Positions 10,801-17,190 of a stretch of 28,104 bases of DNA are shown here, piece by piece (position 1 is the first letter of the stretch; every line of letters begins with the position of its first letter). This DNA is from JBBKWX01 sp037969175. GTDB lineage: Bacteria > Bacteroidota > Bacteroidia > AKYH767-A > JBBKVM01. The DNA lies in contig JBBKWX010000056.1 of the NCBI GenBank assembly GCA_037969175.1, positions 1 through 28,104 on the forward strand, read 5' to 3'. The position numbers and the translations under genes were made by a program. A model generated the notes under the pieces. It ran no database searches. It was not told the DNA's origin and saw only the letters and a program-made list of their open reading frames with translations.

Positions 10801-11488
10801 CAAATGGATTTGCGCCACCCGACATTACAACTTGTATTCCTATCACTTGATTGGTATTAGATCCTGCACCCACATCAAAAATGTTCTGTGTAGTTGTTGC
10901 GGAATTATAACTCATATTCGTAGGATAAGAATCGTACGAAATATCATCGATGAACATATTATTACCATCATCACTTACCGCTTTGAATATGATGTGATTG
11001 AAGAATCCTGAATAGGTGGGAGGGATATTGAAAATATAATTATACCATCCATCGGTGGCAACAACGGGGTTCAATAATCGGGATCTGTAAATCTTACCCA
11101 GTAGCGTAGCTCCGCTCAAGCTTCTTGTGGTATTTATATAAATTTCGAGATAATCATTGTAGCCTCCATAAAAGCCAAAATTATCCCTGTACATATTGAA
11201 ATTGACTGTTGGAGTTGAACCTCCTACCCCGGTAAGATCAAATGGAGGAGTAGCTAATATGGTGCTTTCTCCTGTTGGTGCAAGATAACTGTGGAAACGA
11301 CACATAGCCGGGGCACTTGCAGGAAGACAAATTGGATCTGTACCCGTGGCAGCTCTGGAGTAAGTATTATAGAAGTTGTTTCCACTAACCTGCTGAGTAG
11401 ACCAGCCAAGTGGTGGGAAAGCAGCACCAGTGAAACTCTCTGTCAGTACCACCTGGGCAAAGGAATTCACACTCCATGCTAAAAGCAT
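7829..11488 (-). CDS. Giant secreted GEVED-domain protein with T9SS sorting domain, paralog 3 (start region apparently disrupted)
   Basis: From the first in-frame ATG (11488) the product has 1219 residues and begins MLLAWSVNSFAQ, only the end of a signal peptide. Upstream codons in the same frame encode a convincing basic n-region and hydrophobic core (KNFDIINLIRHIRKSSVILF), but no ATG, GTG or TTG precedes them; a nearby ATG at 11553 is out of frame. Domains: adhesin-like jelly roll (about 13-190), BNR-neuraminidase N-terminal-like region (about 191-335, NYFWLTYDVA), GEVED domain (about 340-490, with Ca-site-like DWNQDGDFFDAGE and YGETEDYNIEI), beta-rich middle, PLPIELLHF block (about 1040), and T9SS type A sorting domain at the C-terminus (LSDALGREIL ... 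LSKGAYVITL ... RKWIY). It is the most diverged of the three paralogs. Export may be impaired if the start defect is real; a sequencing error is the alternative. Confidence 0.88.
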   Translation of the reverse strand: MLLAWSVNSFAQVVLTESFTGAAFPPLGWSTQQVSGNNFYNTYSRAATGTDPICLPASAPAMCRFHSYLAPTGESTILATPPFDLTGVGGSTPTVNFNMYRDNFGFYGGYNDYLEIYINTTRSLSGATLLGKIYRSRLLNPVVATDGWYNYIFNIPPTYSGFFNHIIFKAVSDDGNNMFIDDISYDSYPTNMSYNSATTTQNIFDVGAGSNTNQVIGIQVVMSGGANPFDLTQLNLTTTGTTNPANISNAKIWYTGNSSNFSAINQFGTTVAAPSGGFSFNGIQSLQNGTNYFWLTYDVAVAPPIGNLIDATCNSIVINGIPRTATITAPVGARRIWYLYCQPTYSVGTGSGDYISNVRLNNINNSTLGSAFPYYTYYSNLSTALARNVTYKVYFSNGSVNAPNNRIAVWIDWNQDGDFFDAGEKLGEKTLNGAFKTDSLTFTIPATAVLGYTRMRVRDVYTGTAGLSPCTPPATTYGETEDYNIEITPFCLTGTWLGVISDDWNTGVNWCGTVPTITTDVVIPPGTPFSPVIYNTVNAFTRNLNILPGSTVTISAPTKGSLNIYGDLWIQNLGTLKVNPSLGSIISLGTGTIASGAATPYRGNASDARNQYLYANGELSSLGMAGGDVITDIGFNVTTKGSSIPYDGFSIKLGHTTLNSFSSPNFVPGASQVFNPASINSISGWNQHTFNNNFVWNGTDDLLTDVCYDNALTTAADLVMCSSTFNRVLRHGSAGGSGCTLPGSVILGTRPNIRFYYYTPFPIAVKQEWINDGTFSPSTCRVIFDGTLDQNITGNNITTFYELRVKKNSGILKLNKNANVQDKVELMQGIFDLNAYTLNLLSNSTLALTRTTGFIRSETLPPLLGKLRWNINTTTSGNNYTIPWINTGGNYIPFKFNITSAGTTASAAYIDFATYKTNANNSPWPSGVTHIKNENGLDNYDFMADRFWIADAKNYTLKPASIISITYDSMEAASPNTISEVNLQAQRWNPGLNKWGDFGPAGTVNVATGVKTVTVTVAAADLFPNWTLVDRSSPLPIELLHFTAKLDAKSEVDLSWATASERNNAWFVIEKTRDAKEYHFVNRTPGAGNSSSTREYTAKDPAPFQGLSYYRLAQIDYDGTTVYSPLVAINLKPKGNFELVNAWTGSNENELNINFLSSGKEKLNLKLSDALGREILKEEINAGQEGLMQIKIDLGSLSKGAYVITLDNGKEMRSRKWIY

Positions 11489-11665
11489 GAAAAGTATGAC
11501 TGAGCTTTTTCTGATATGTCTGATTAAGTTAATGATGTCAAAGTTTTTTACATTTTCAGGAGCATAAACCGCTTAAGCCCAGTTCCGACGCGCTTTTCAA
11601 AATCTTCACATTAAAGTAGTAGAAGCCTTTGTGGTACAGCGTTTTGGAATGGACACACCTTAGAA

Positions 11666-11698
11666 CAAATTTAAGACTTTTTTCGAGATTCAGGCAAA
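11666..11698 (-). promoter_or_regulatory. Bacteroidota-type promoter for paralog 3
   Basis: On the minus strand, TTTG (11698-11695) is followed after 21 bases by TAAATTTG (11673-11666). This is a full match to the TTTG / TAnnTTTG consensus at the normal spacing. Transcription would start near 11659, about 105 bases before the ATG at 11553, so the mRNA would include the complete signal-peptide region. This supports a start upstream of 11488. Confidence 0.55.
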
Positions 11699-11719
11699 GT
11701 TCGGGCATATATTATTGCC

Positions 11720-11727
11720 TATTTTTG
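11720..11727 (+). promoter_or_regulatory. Possible -7 element for the pabB operon
   Basis: TATTTTTG matches TAnnTTTG and lies about 70 bases before the leader ORF at 11798. No TTTG is found at the -33 position. It is the best plus-strand candidate in this divergent intergenic region. Confidence 0.35.
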
Positions 11728-11785
11728 TCATAATTTAGATTTTTAAATAAACTGCTGATTTAACGCCTCTTCATAAATTAAAGTT

Positions 11786-11790
11786 GGAGG
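11786..11790 (+). promoter_or_regulatory. Strong Shine-Dalgarno serving the leader ORF
   Basis: GGAGG lies 7 bases before the ATG at 11798 and 33 bases before the pabB-like ATG at 11824. The spacing is ideal for the former and too long for the latter. Most genes in this window lack such a site, so it stands out. Confidence 0.6.
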
Positions 11791-11797
11791 AAAAAGT

Positions 11798-11830
11798 ATG
11801 TATATTCTTACAAGAGATTTAGGATGGTAA
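11798..11830 (+). CDS. Putative 10-residue leader peptide upstream of the pabB-like gene
   Basis: ATG at 11798 opens a ten-codon ORF, MYILTRDLGW, ending in TAA at 11828-11830. It has the only strong ribosome-binding site in the region, and its end overlaps the next start codon (ATGGTAA, pabB-like ATG at 11824, different frame). Such overlap is typical of translational coupling. The last sense codon is Trp, which would suit a translation-sensing leader, but one Trp codon is weak evidence for attenuation and I saw no clear terminator/antiterminator pair. It may instead be a simple ribosome-loading ORF or a coincidence. Confidence 0.35.
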   Translation: MYILTRDLGW

Positions 11831-13149
11831 AGCGGATATTTTACAAGATAGAGGCGGGATATGAAGCTGAAAAAGAGGATTATCTGTATTTTGCCGAGCA
11901 GTATGATTCCTTTTTTTGGATGGATGATCATGGATATCTTGCATCATCAGATTATTTTAAGGATACCCGACCGGAGATAATTTTGGGGATAGGTTCTTTC
12001 GCAGATCTCAAAAATGAGTCGCTTACTGATTTTCAAGTCTTCAGTGATACTTTTCAGAAAGATTGGATACTTGGATATCTTTCCTATGAGTTAAAAAACG
12101 AGTTTGAAAAATTGAATTCCCCGGGACCGGATCCAATTGGTTTTAATACAATCGACTTTTTTTGTCCCCGATATTTATTTCTAAAAAAAGACGGCTTTTG
12201 GAGTTTTGGTTTTTTTCCGGAGATCGAGGCTGAAAATTTTAGTCCTCCCGAATTTATCGCAACACTGAAGAAAGTTTCTAAACCGGTTCAAACAACGCAT
12301 CAAAAAATAGATCTAAAACCGGATGTGGATAAAATGGAATATCTGAGTATTTGTCGGCAAGTATTGGATCATATCCATCGAGGCGACATTTACGAAATGA
12401 ATCTATGCATGCATTTCATTGCAGATCAGGTAAAGATCGATCCAATATTGACATATTTAAAGTTATCAGAAATTTCAGCAACTCCGTTTGCCGGTATGCT
12501 AAAACGGAATGAGCGCTATCTTTTGTGCGCAAGTCCGGAAAGATACCTTGCCGGTGATGCAGCTAAAGTAATTTCTCAGCCCATAAAGGGTACTATAGCC
12601 CGTAATGCAAACCCTATCAAGGATTTTGGAAATGCAGAATATCTGAGAAATGACCCGAAAGAACGAGCTGAGAATATTATGATTGTTGATCTGGTTCGTA
12701 ATGACCTTAGCAAATTTGCTCAAAGATCCAGTGTCAAAGTTGAGGAACTTTGCAGTGTTCGTCCATTTCCTAAAGTATGGCAAATGACAAGTACGATCAG
12801 TTGTATTCCAGAAAAAAACAAGCATATTGCAGATATGATCTCATCCAGTTTCCCTATGGGTTCGATGACGGGTGCACCAAAAGTACGAGCTATGCAACTT
12901 ATCGATCAGTATGAGAAAACCTCAAGGGGCTTATACTCAGGTTCTATGGGATTTTTAGGCCCGGATGGAGTTTTTGATCTGAATGTCGTGATTCGTTCCA
13001 TAGTCTATAATAGGACTTCCGGCAAACTTGCTTTTTCTGCCGGCAGTGCGATCACATCATTATCTGATCCGGAAAAAGAATATGCTGAATGCATCCTGAA
13101 AGCAGCATCTATGGCACAATCTCTTGGAATGAATATTTATGAACTCTGA
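11824..13149 (+). CDS. pabB: Chorismate-binding enzyme, aminodeoxychorismate synthase component I-like
   Basis: 441 residues, the usual length for PabB. The C-terminal two thirds are a chorismate-binding domain with the motifs QPIKGTIAR (about residue 251), DLVRNDLS, GSMTGAPK and the closing DPEKEYAEC. The lysine in PIKGT is the PabB-type residue, whereas TrpE carries PIAGT, so 4-amino-4-deoxychorismate synthesis for folate is favoured over anthranilate. The glutamine amidotransferase partner (PabA) and the lyase (PabC) are not in this window. The ATG at 11824 is the first start after an in-frame stop at 11779 and has no good ribosome-binding site of its own; it overlaps the end of the short ORF at 11798. 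The gene overlaps tilS by 11 bases, so the two are very likely co-transcribed. Confidence 0.85.
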   Translation: MVKRIFYKIEAGYEAEKEDYLYFAEQYDSFFWMDDHGYLASSDYFKDTRPEIILGIGSFADLKNESLTDFQVFSDTFQKDWILGYLSYELKNEFEKLNSPGPDPIGFNTIDFFCPRYLFLKKDGFWSFGFFPEIEAENFSPPEFIATLKKVSKPVQTTHQKIDLKPDVDKMEYLSICRQVLDHIHRGDIYEMNLCMHFIADQVKIDPILTYLKLSEISATPFAGMLKRNERYLLCASPERYLAGDAAKVISQPIKGTIARNANPIKDFGNAEYLRNDPKERAENIMIVDLVRNDLSKFAQRSSVKVEELCSVRPFPKVWQMTSTISCIPEKNKHIADMISSSFPMGSMTGAPKVRAMQLIDQYEKTSRGLYSGSMGFLGPDGVFDLNVVIRSIVYNRTSGKLAFSAGSAITSLSDPEKEYAECILKAASMAQSLGMNIYEL

Positions 13150-14506
13150 AATGGATTTACAGGATAGATTTCAAAAACACTTGTTGGAGAAACATAAAGA
13201 GATCTTTAATGCAAAGCTGCTTATTGCCTTTAGCGGTGGCCGGGATAGTGTTGTTCTTTGTGATCTTTTGATCTGCAGTGGGATTAAACCCGAACTTGTT
13301 CATTTTAATTTTGATCTGAGAGGAAAGGAGTCAGATGGGGATGAATTGTTTTGCCATGAATACGCAACAAAACATGGCTTGAAAATCCATACCAAGAAAT
13401 TTCAAACTCAAGAATATGCGGACGAAAATTCGATTTCCATCCAAATGGCAGCACGTGAATTGCGCTATGATTCACTTGAAAAAATAAGAAAAAATACAGG
13501 ATCCGATCTCATCCTGACAGCACATCATATGGATGATTCCATTGAGACTTTTTTTATTAATTTGTTTAAAGGAACCGGAATAAAAGGACTATTGGGAATA
13601 CCTGCAAAAAATGGCAATATTGTAAGACCTCTTTTATTCATTGGCAGATCAGAAATTGATGCATATATTCTTTCAAAAAAGATTGAATATCGAGAAGATT
13701 CATCCAATAAAAAAACAGATTATTTAAGAAATAAAATAAGAATTGAATTGATCCCGAAAATGCTTGAAATTTGGCCGGGTCTGGATAAAAGTTTTACCAA
13801 GGTTTTTCCAAATTTGCAAATGGTTTCGGATATGGCGGATACCTACGCAGCCTCGCATATAGCAAGGATCACAGTGAAAAAGAACGACGATATTCACATA
13901 TTAATTTCAGAACTAATAAAAACAAGTCATCCTGAAGGAGTACTTTACGCTATTTTACAGCCCTATGGATTCAATATTTCACAGATCAAAGGCATACTTA
14001 TTAATGCAGGAAAATCTCCGGGGAAAAGATTCGAAACCAATACACATTATTTGCTTGTCGACAGAGAAGAATTGATTCTTTCTAAGCCCCAAAAAGAAAA
14101 TGATAAAACATATTTTATTGAGGATGAAGAACAGGATTTTTACGTTGCGCATTCCATCATCGAATTTAAAACGATAGAATCAATATCCGGAATAATTTCG
14201 GGAAGCATCCGTACAGATTTTAATAGAGAAAATTGTTGTTTTCTGGATAAAGATAAGTTGTCTTTTCCACTCAAATTAAGAACCTGGAAAAGTGGGGATC
14301 ACTTCGTTCCTTTGGGAATGAAGAACTCCAAAAAGATCAGTGATTATCTCATCGATAAAAAGATACCCATGCATCTTAAAAATGAGGTCAGGGTACTCAT
14401 GAGCGTTGATGAAATAGTATGCATTGTGGGAATGCAGGTGTCAAATATTTTTCGTGTTGATGATACAACAAGGAATGTTTACCTTGTCGAACTGAAAGAA
14501 CTGTAA
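13139..14506 (+). CDS. tilS: tRNA(Ile)-lysidine synthase
   Basis: 455 residues with an N-terminal PP-loop ATPase motif SGGRDS at about residue 32 (family form SGGxDS), the TilS-type HHMDDSIETFFINLFKGTG segment, YREDSSN..TDYLRNKIR, and a C-terminal TilS domain with RTWKSGDHFVPLGM..KKISDYLIDKKIP. The enzyme modifies the wobble cytidine of the AUA-reading tRNA(Ile) to lysidine in the cytoplasm. It is normally essential. The start at 13139 overlaps the end of the pabB-like gene by 11 bases; an in-frame ATG at 13151 (MDLQDRF) is an alternative. A four-base-scale gap leads to the next gene, so all three may form one operon. Confidence 0.93.
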   Translation: MNSEMDLQDRFQKHLLEKHKEIFNAKLLIAFSGGRDSVVLCDLLICSGIKPELVHFNFDLRGKESDGDELFCHEYATKHGLKIHTKKFQTQEYADENSISIQMAARELRYDSLEKIRKNTGSDLILTAHHMDDSIETFFINLFKGTGIKGLLGIPAKNGNIVRPLLFIGRSEIDAYILSKKIEYREDSSNKKTDYLRNKIRIELIPKMLEIWPGLDKSFTKVFPNLQMVSDMADTYAASHIARITVKKNDDIHILISELIKTSHPEGVLYAILQPYGFNISQIKGILINAGKSPGKRFETNTHYLLVDREELILSKPQKENDKTYFIEDEEQDFYVAHSIIEFKTIESISGIISGSIRTDFNRENCCFLDKDKLSFPLKLRTWKSGDHFVPLGMKNSKKISDYLIDKKIPMHLKNEVRVLMSVDEIVCIVGMQVSNIFRVDDTTRNVYLVELKEL

Positions 14507-14509
14507 GCA

Positions 14510-15004
14510 ATGTCGGAAAACATACTTTTCGAGGAAAAACAATATATAGGATTCAACAAATTTTCGATCATTCGCAGATTGGTATTGGCGATATTTTGTT
14601 TTGTAGCCTATTATTTCACACCTGAAGGATTTCTGGATGATGATCTATTATTCGTTCTTGGAATAGCAATATTGGTAATATCAGTTATTTTGTTTTTTGT
14701 TCTTCATCTGCATACACGTGTATATGAAGGTTCAATAATACTTGACGGAATTTGGAGCACAAAGAAAGTTAAGATCGACATGTCATCCATAGTCAGTGTT
14801 GAAAAGAGCAAATACAGCAAATATTTTTTAAATGCACCTGCATATAATCTGCATGTACGTGGGAAAATAAAGTTTTTTACCGGTGGAACTGAAGCAGTAT
14901 GCCTTAAAGACAGAGATGGCTTGGAGTATATCATTGGCACCGGAAAACAAATCGAACTTTATGGTGTATTAAATACCATGATCAATAGTAATGAAGCCAA
15001 ATAA
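14510..15004 (+). CDS. Small membrane protein with two N-terminal transmembrane segments
   Basis: 164 residues. Two hydrophobic segments (about residues 26-41 and 45-67, LLFVLGIAILVISVILFFVL) are followed by a soluble part of about 95 residues rich in beta-type pattern (VYEGSIILDGIWSTKKVKIDMSSIVSVEKSKYSKY). That tail resembles a PH-like or bacterial PH-domain fold at the level of general pattern only. The gene begins 3 bases after tilS and is probably translated from the same transcript. I do not recognise a characterised homolog; function unknown. Confidence 0.75.
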   Translation: MSENILFEEKQYIGFNKFSIIRRLVLAIFCFVAYYFTPEGFLDDDLLFVLGIAILVISVILFFVLHLHTRVYEGSIILDGIWSTKKVKIDMSSIVSVEKSKYSKYFLNAPAYNLHVRGKIKFFTGGTEAVCLKDRDGLEYIIGTGKQIELYGVLNTMINSNEAK

Positions 15005-15007
15005 GGA

Positions 15008-15037
15008 TTTGGACATTGGGATAAATTTATAATTTTG
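15008..15037 (+). promoter_or_regulatory. Bacteroidota-type promoter
   Basis: TTTG (15008-15011) and TAATTTTG (15030-15037) are separated by 18 bases, close to the TTTG-N19-21-TAnnTTTG consensus. It sits between the stop codon at 15004 and the ATG at 15053, so transcription would begin a few bases before that gene, with a very short leader. Confidence 0.55.
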
Positions 15038-15052
15038 TATAGCACTTTATTT

Positions 15053-15337
15053 ATGGCAAAAGTAAAACTCATTGAAAAAGAAGAGATCCCTAATTACAAA
15101 TTTATCAGTCATGAAGTATTGGAAGATCCTCTTCAAAGAAAAATGAGAGATGAAGAGCTTGGAAGGGGGATGACACTTGGGAATACACATCATAGCAAGA
15201 TAAGAGTGCATTTTGCTACAACAGAAGGTGTTATGGCGGTTGAAACGACTGTTTGGGCAGCCACACCGGAAAGTGTATCTTTAAAAGGAGGGATCTTTAT
15301 CCCCGTTCATTGTATATTACAAGTTGATATTTATTAA
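15053..15337 (+). CDS. Conserved hypothetical small protein
   Basis: 94 residues from ATG 15053 (MAKVKLIEKEEIPNYKF...). A TTG at 15035 would add six residues but lies inside the promoter, so the ATG is preferred. The protein is soluble, has no signal peptide, and shows a central GRGMTLGN segment followed by a beta-rich half (KIRVHFATTEGVMAVETTVWAATPESVSLKGG) ending VDIY. I recall similar short proteins in other Bacteroidota, without a known role; this is recollection, not a search. It lies alone behind its own promoter and just before lemA. Confidence 0.75.
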   Translation: MAKVKLIEKEEIPNYKFISHEVLEDPLQRKMRDEELGRGMTLGNTHHSKIRVHFATTEGVMAVETTVWAATPESVSLKGGIFIPVHCILQVDIY

Positions 15338-15365
15338 AAATTTCGCTTAAAATATTTAAAAATTT

Positions 15366-15944
15366 ATGAAAAGATTCAGCATTATTTCTTTGTTATTGAT
15401 CGGTGTTCTTAGCATGAGTTCATGTGGCTATAACACTATGGTAAGTATGGATGAGAATGTAAAAGGTCAGTGGTCAAATGTTGAAAATGCCTATCAACGC
15501 AGAGCCGACCTCATACCAAATCTTGTTAAAACAGTTAAAGGATACGCTGATTTTGAACAGGAAACGCTTACTAAAGTAGTTGAGGCCCGCGCAAGTGCAA
15601 CGCAAGTAAAAGTTGACCCTGCTAACTTGACACCGGAAGCATTACAACAATATCAACAAGCCCAGAACCAGGTAGGATCAGCACTGAGCAGACTATTACT
15701 TGTTGTAGAAAGATATCCAGATCTCAAAGCCAATCAAAACTTTTTGGAATTACAGGCTCAGTTGGAAGGAACTGAAAACCGGATCGCTGTTGAAAGAAGA
15801 AATTTCAATGATGGCGTAAAGGAATACAATTCATATATAAGGGCATTTCCAAGAGTCATTTACGCAGGCTGGTTTGGATTTGAAAAGAAAGCGTATTTCG
15901 AAGCCACTGAAGGATCTGATAAAGTACCTGAAGTTCAATTTTAA
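15366..15944 (+). CDS. LemA family lipoprotein
   Basis: 192 residues. The N-terminus is a lipoprotein signal with lipobox LSMSSC (Cys20), so the mature protein is lipid-anchored. The LemA core is clear: WSNVENAYQRRADLIPNLVKTVKGYADFE, then VVEARASATQ, SALSRLLLVVERYPDLKANQNFLELQAQLEGTENRIAVERRNFNDGVKEYNSYIRAFP, a mostly helical coiled-coil-like domain. LemA proteins are widespread cell-envelope proteins of unclear function, often encoded beside TPM-domain proteins, exactly as here. The next gene starts 3 bases after the stop. Confidence 0.93.
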   Translation: MKRFSIISLLLIGVLSMSSCGYNTMVSMDENVKGQWSNVENAYQRRADLIPNLVKTVKGYADFEQETLTKVVEARASATQVKVDPANLTPEALQQYQQAQNQVGSALSRLLLVVERYPDLKANQNFLELQAQLEGTENRIAVERRNFNDGVKEYNSYIRAFPRVIYAGWFGFEKKAYFEATEGSDKVPEVQF

Positions 15945-15946
15945 TC

Positions 15947-16387
15947 ATGGAATATAATCTGGGAAATTTTCCGGATCAACTTAAAGCCGATATTAAAGAA
16001 TCAGTCCGAAAAGCTGAGCTTTTAACATCCGGAGAAATACGCGTATTTCTGGAAGATACGTGTAAACTGGATGTATTGGACAGAGCTGCTGAAGTCTTTG
16101 AGTTACTGGAATTGCATAAAACCGAAGCACGGAACGGAGTGCTTTTTTATCTCGCACTGAAAGATCATAAATTTGCTATCCTGGGTGATTCCGGAATAAA
16201 CAGCAAAGTACCCAAAGATTTTTGGGATCAGATAAAAGAGGATATGCAAGTTCAGTTCAAAAAGGGAGAACTTACAACCGGTTTAAATTTGGGTATTGGG
16301 AAAGCCGGCGCTCAACTGGCTGAATGGTTTCCACGTAAACAAGGAGATATAAATGAATTGTCGGATGATATTGTCATGGGTGAGTAG
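15947..16387 (+). CDS. TPM-domain protein, soluble short form
   Basis: 146 residues with a TPM fold (PF04536-like): SGEIRVFLEDTC, AAEVFELLELHKTEARNGVLFYLALKDHKFAILGDSGINSKVP..FWDQIKEDM...FKKGELTTGLNLGIGKAGAQLAEWFP. There is no signal peptide or transmembrane segment, so it is predicted to be cytoplasmic, in contrast to its neighbour at 16353. TPM domains are linked to phosphatase activity in plants and to envelope or membrane-protein functions in bacteria; the activity here is not known. The 3' end overlaps the next gene by 35 bases, indicating tight co-expression with lemA and the second TPM gene. Confidence 0.88.
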   Translation: MEYNLGNFPDQLKADIKESVRKAELLTSGEIRVFLEDTCKLDVLDRAAEVFELLELHKTEARNGVLFYLALKDHKFAILGDSGINSKVPKDFWDQIKEDMQVQFKKGELTTGLNLGIGKAGAQLAEWFPRKQGDINELSDDIVMGE

Positions 16388-17180
16388 ATCTATACCTATC
16401 CTTCTATTACTGCTGTTGATAAGTGGGGTGCTGAATGCGCAGAACCTGCCGCCCAGGCCTGATCCTCCCAGGTTGGTAAATGATTTTACAAATTCACTGA
16501 ACACAGATCAGATCAACCGGCTCGAGCAGAAGCTTGTCTCATATAATGATTCTACTTCCACCCAGATCTCCATTGTTTTGATAACTACCTTGGATGGGTA
16601 TCCGATCGAAGAATTTGCATTTAGATTAGGTGAAAGTTGGGGCATAGGACAAAAGGGAAAAAATAATGGTGTACTGGTATTGGCTGCCATGGCAGATCGT
16701 AAGATCTTCATTGCTACCGGATATGGTATGGAAGGGGTTATGCCGGATGCGCTTGTGAAACGAATCGTAGAACAAGACATAAAACCTGCTTTCAGACAAG
16801 GTGATATTTATGGGGGATTAGATCAAGCCACTGATAATATGATCCGACTTGCAGCAGGTGAATATCAAGCTGATCAACAAAATGATAATGAAGAAGGAAG
16901 TGGGGGCGGAATCTTTTTTGTAATACTGATGTTCTTGCTGATTTTCGGGATCGTAATTATGTCCAAAGTGAAGCAAGCAAAACGATATTCCCTGGTAAAT
17001 CATATTCCGTTCTGGACTGCATGGACTTTGCTGAATGCTGCATCCAGAAAAGGGGGCTGGGGTAATTTCCACGGAGGTAGCGGTGGATTTGGTGGTGGTG
17101 GTTTTGGCGGCGGCGGCGGAGGGTTTGGAGGTTTTGGAGGCGGAAGTTTTGGGGGCGGAGGAGCTGGTGGTTCCTGGTAA
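16353..17180 (+). CDS. TPM-domain membrane protein with glycine-rich tail
   Basis: 275 residues. A signal peptide or anchor (about 10-29, IPILLLLLLISGVLNAQ) precedes a TPM domain (about 40-165: RLVNDFTNSLNTDQINRLEQ, ISIVLITTLDGYPIEEFA, WGIGQKGKNNGVLVLAA, IATGYGMEGVMPD). A transmembrane helix (about 186-206, IFFVILMFLLIFGIVIM) and a tail of nearly 40 residues rich in Gly, Phe and Ser complete the protein. The domain is extracytoplasmic with the Gly tail probably inside. This matches the common YgcG-like organisation. It starts within the preceding TPM gene (a second ATG at 16365 is possible). With lemA and the soluble TPM protein it forms a conserved-looking envelope cassette of unknown function. 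Confidence 0.9.
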   Translation: MNCRMILSWVSRSIPILLLLLLISGVLNAQNLPPRPDPPRLVNDFTNSLNTDQINRLEQKLVSYNDSTSTQISIVLITTLDGYPIEEFAFRLGESWGIGQKGKNNGVLVLAAMADRKIFIATGYGMEGVMPDALVKRIVEQDIKPAFRQGDIYGGLDQATDNMIRLAAGEYQADQQNDNEEGSGGGIFFVILMFLLIFGIVIMSKVKQAKRYSLVNHIPFWTAWTLLNAASRKGGWGNFHGGSGGFGGGGFGGGGGGFGGFGGGSFGGGGAGGSW

Positions 17181-17190
17181 AAAGAAATAG

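Larger units (their letters stand above)
11489..11823. other. Divergent intergenic region between surface-protein gene and pabB-like gene
   Basis: These 335 bases hold the disrupted start region of the minus-strand gene (11489-11553), a well-formed minus-strand promoter (11666-11698), a partial plus-strand promoter (11720-11727) and a leader ORF with a strong ribosome-binding site (11786-11830). I saw no tRNA, clear terminator or long repeat here. Confidence 0.6.

Noticed and set aside
11824..13149. Anthranilate synthase (TrpE) as identity
   Set aside because: The PIKGT motif carries the PabB-type lysine and no tryptophan genes are adjacent.
15035..15052. TTG start for the small conserved protein
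   Set aside because: The TTG overlaps the -7 promoter element and is followed by an ATG that gives a better N-terminus.
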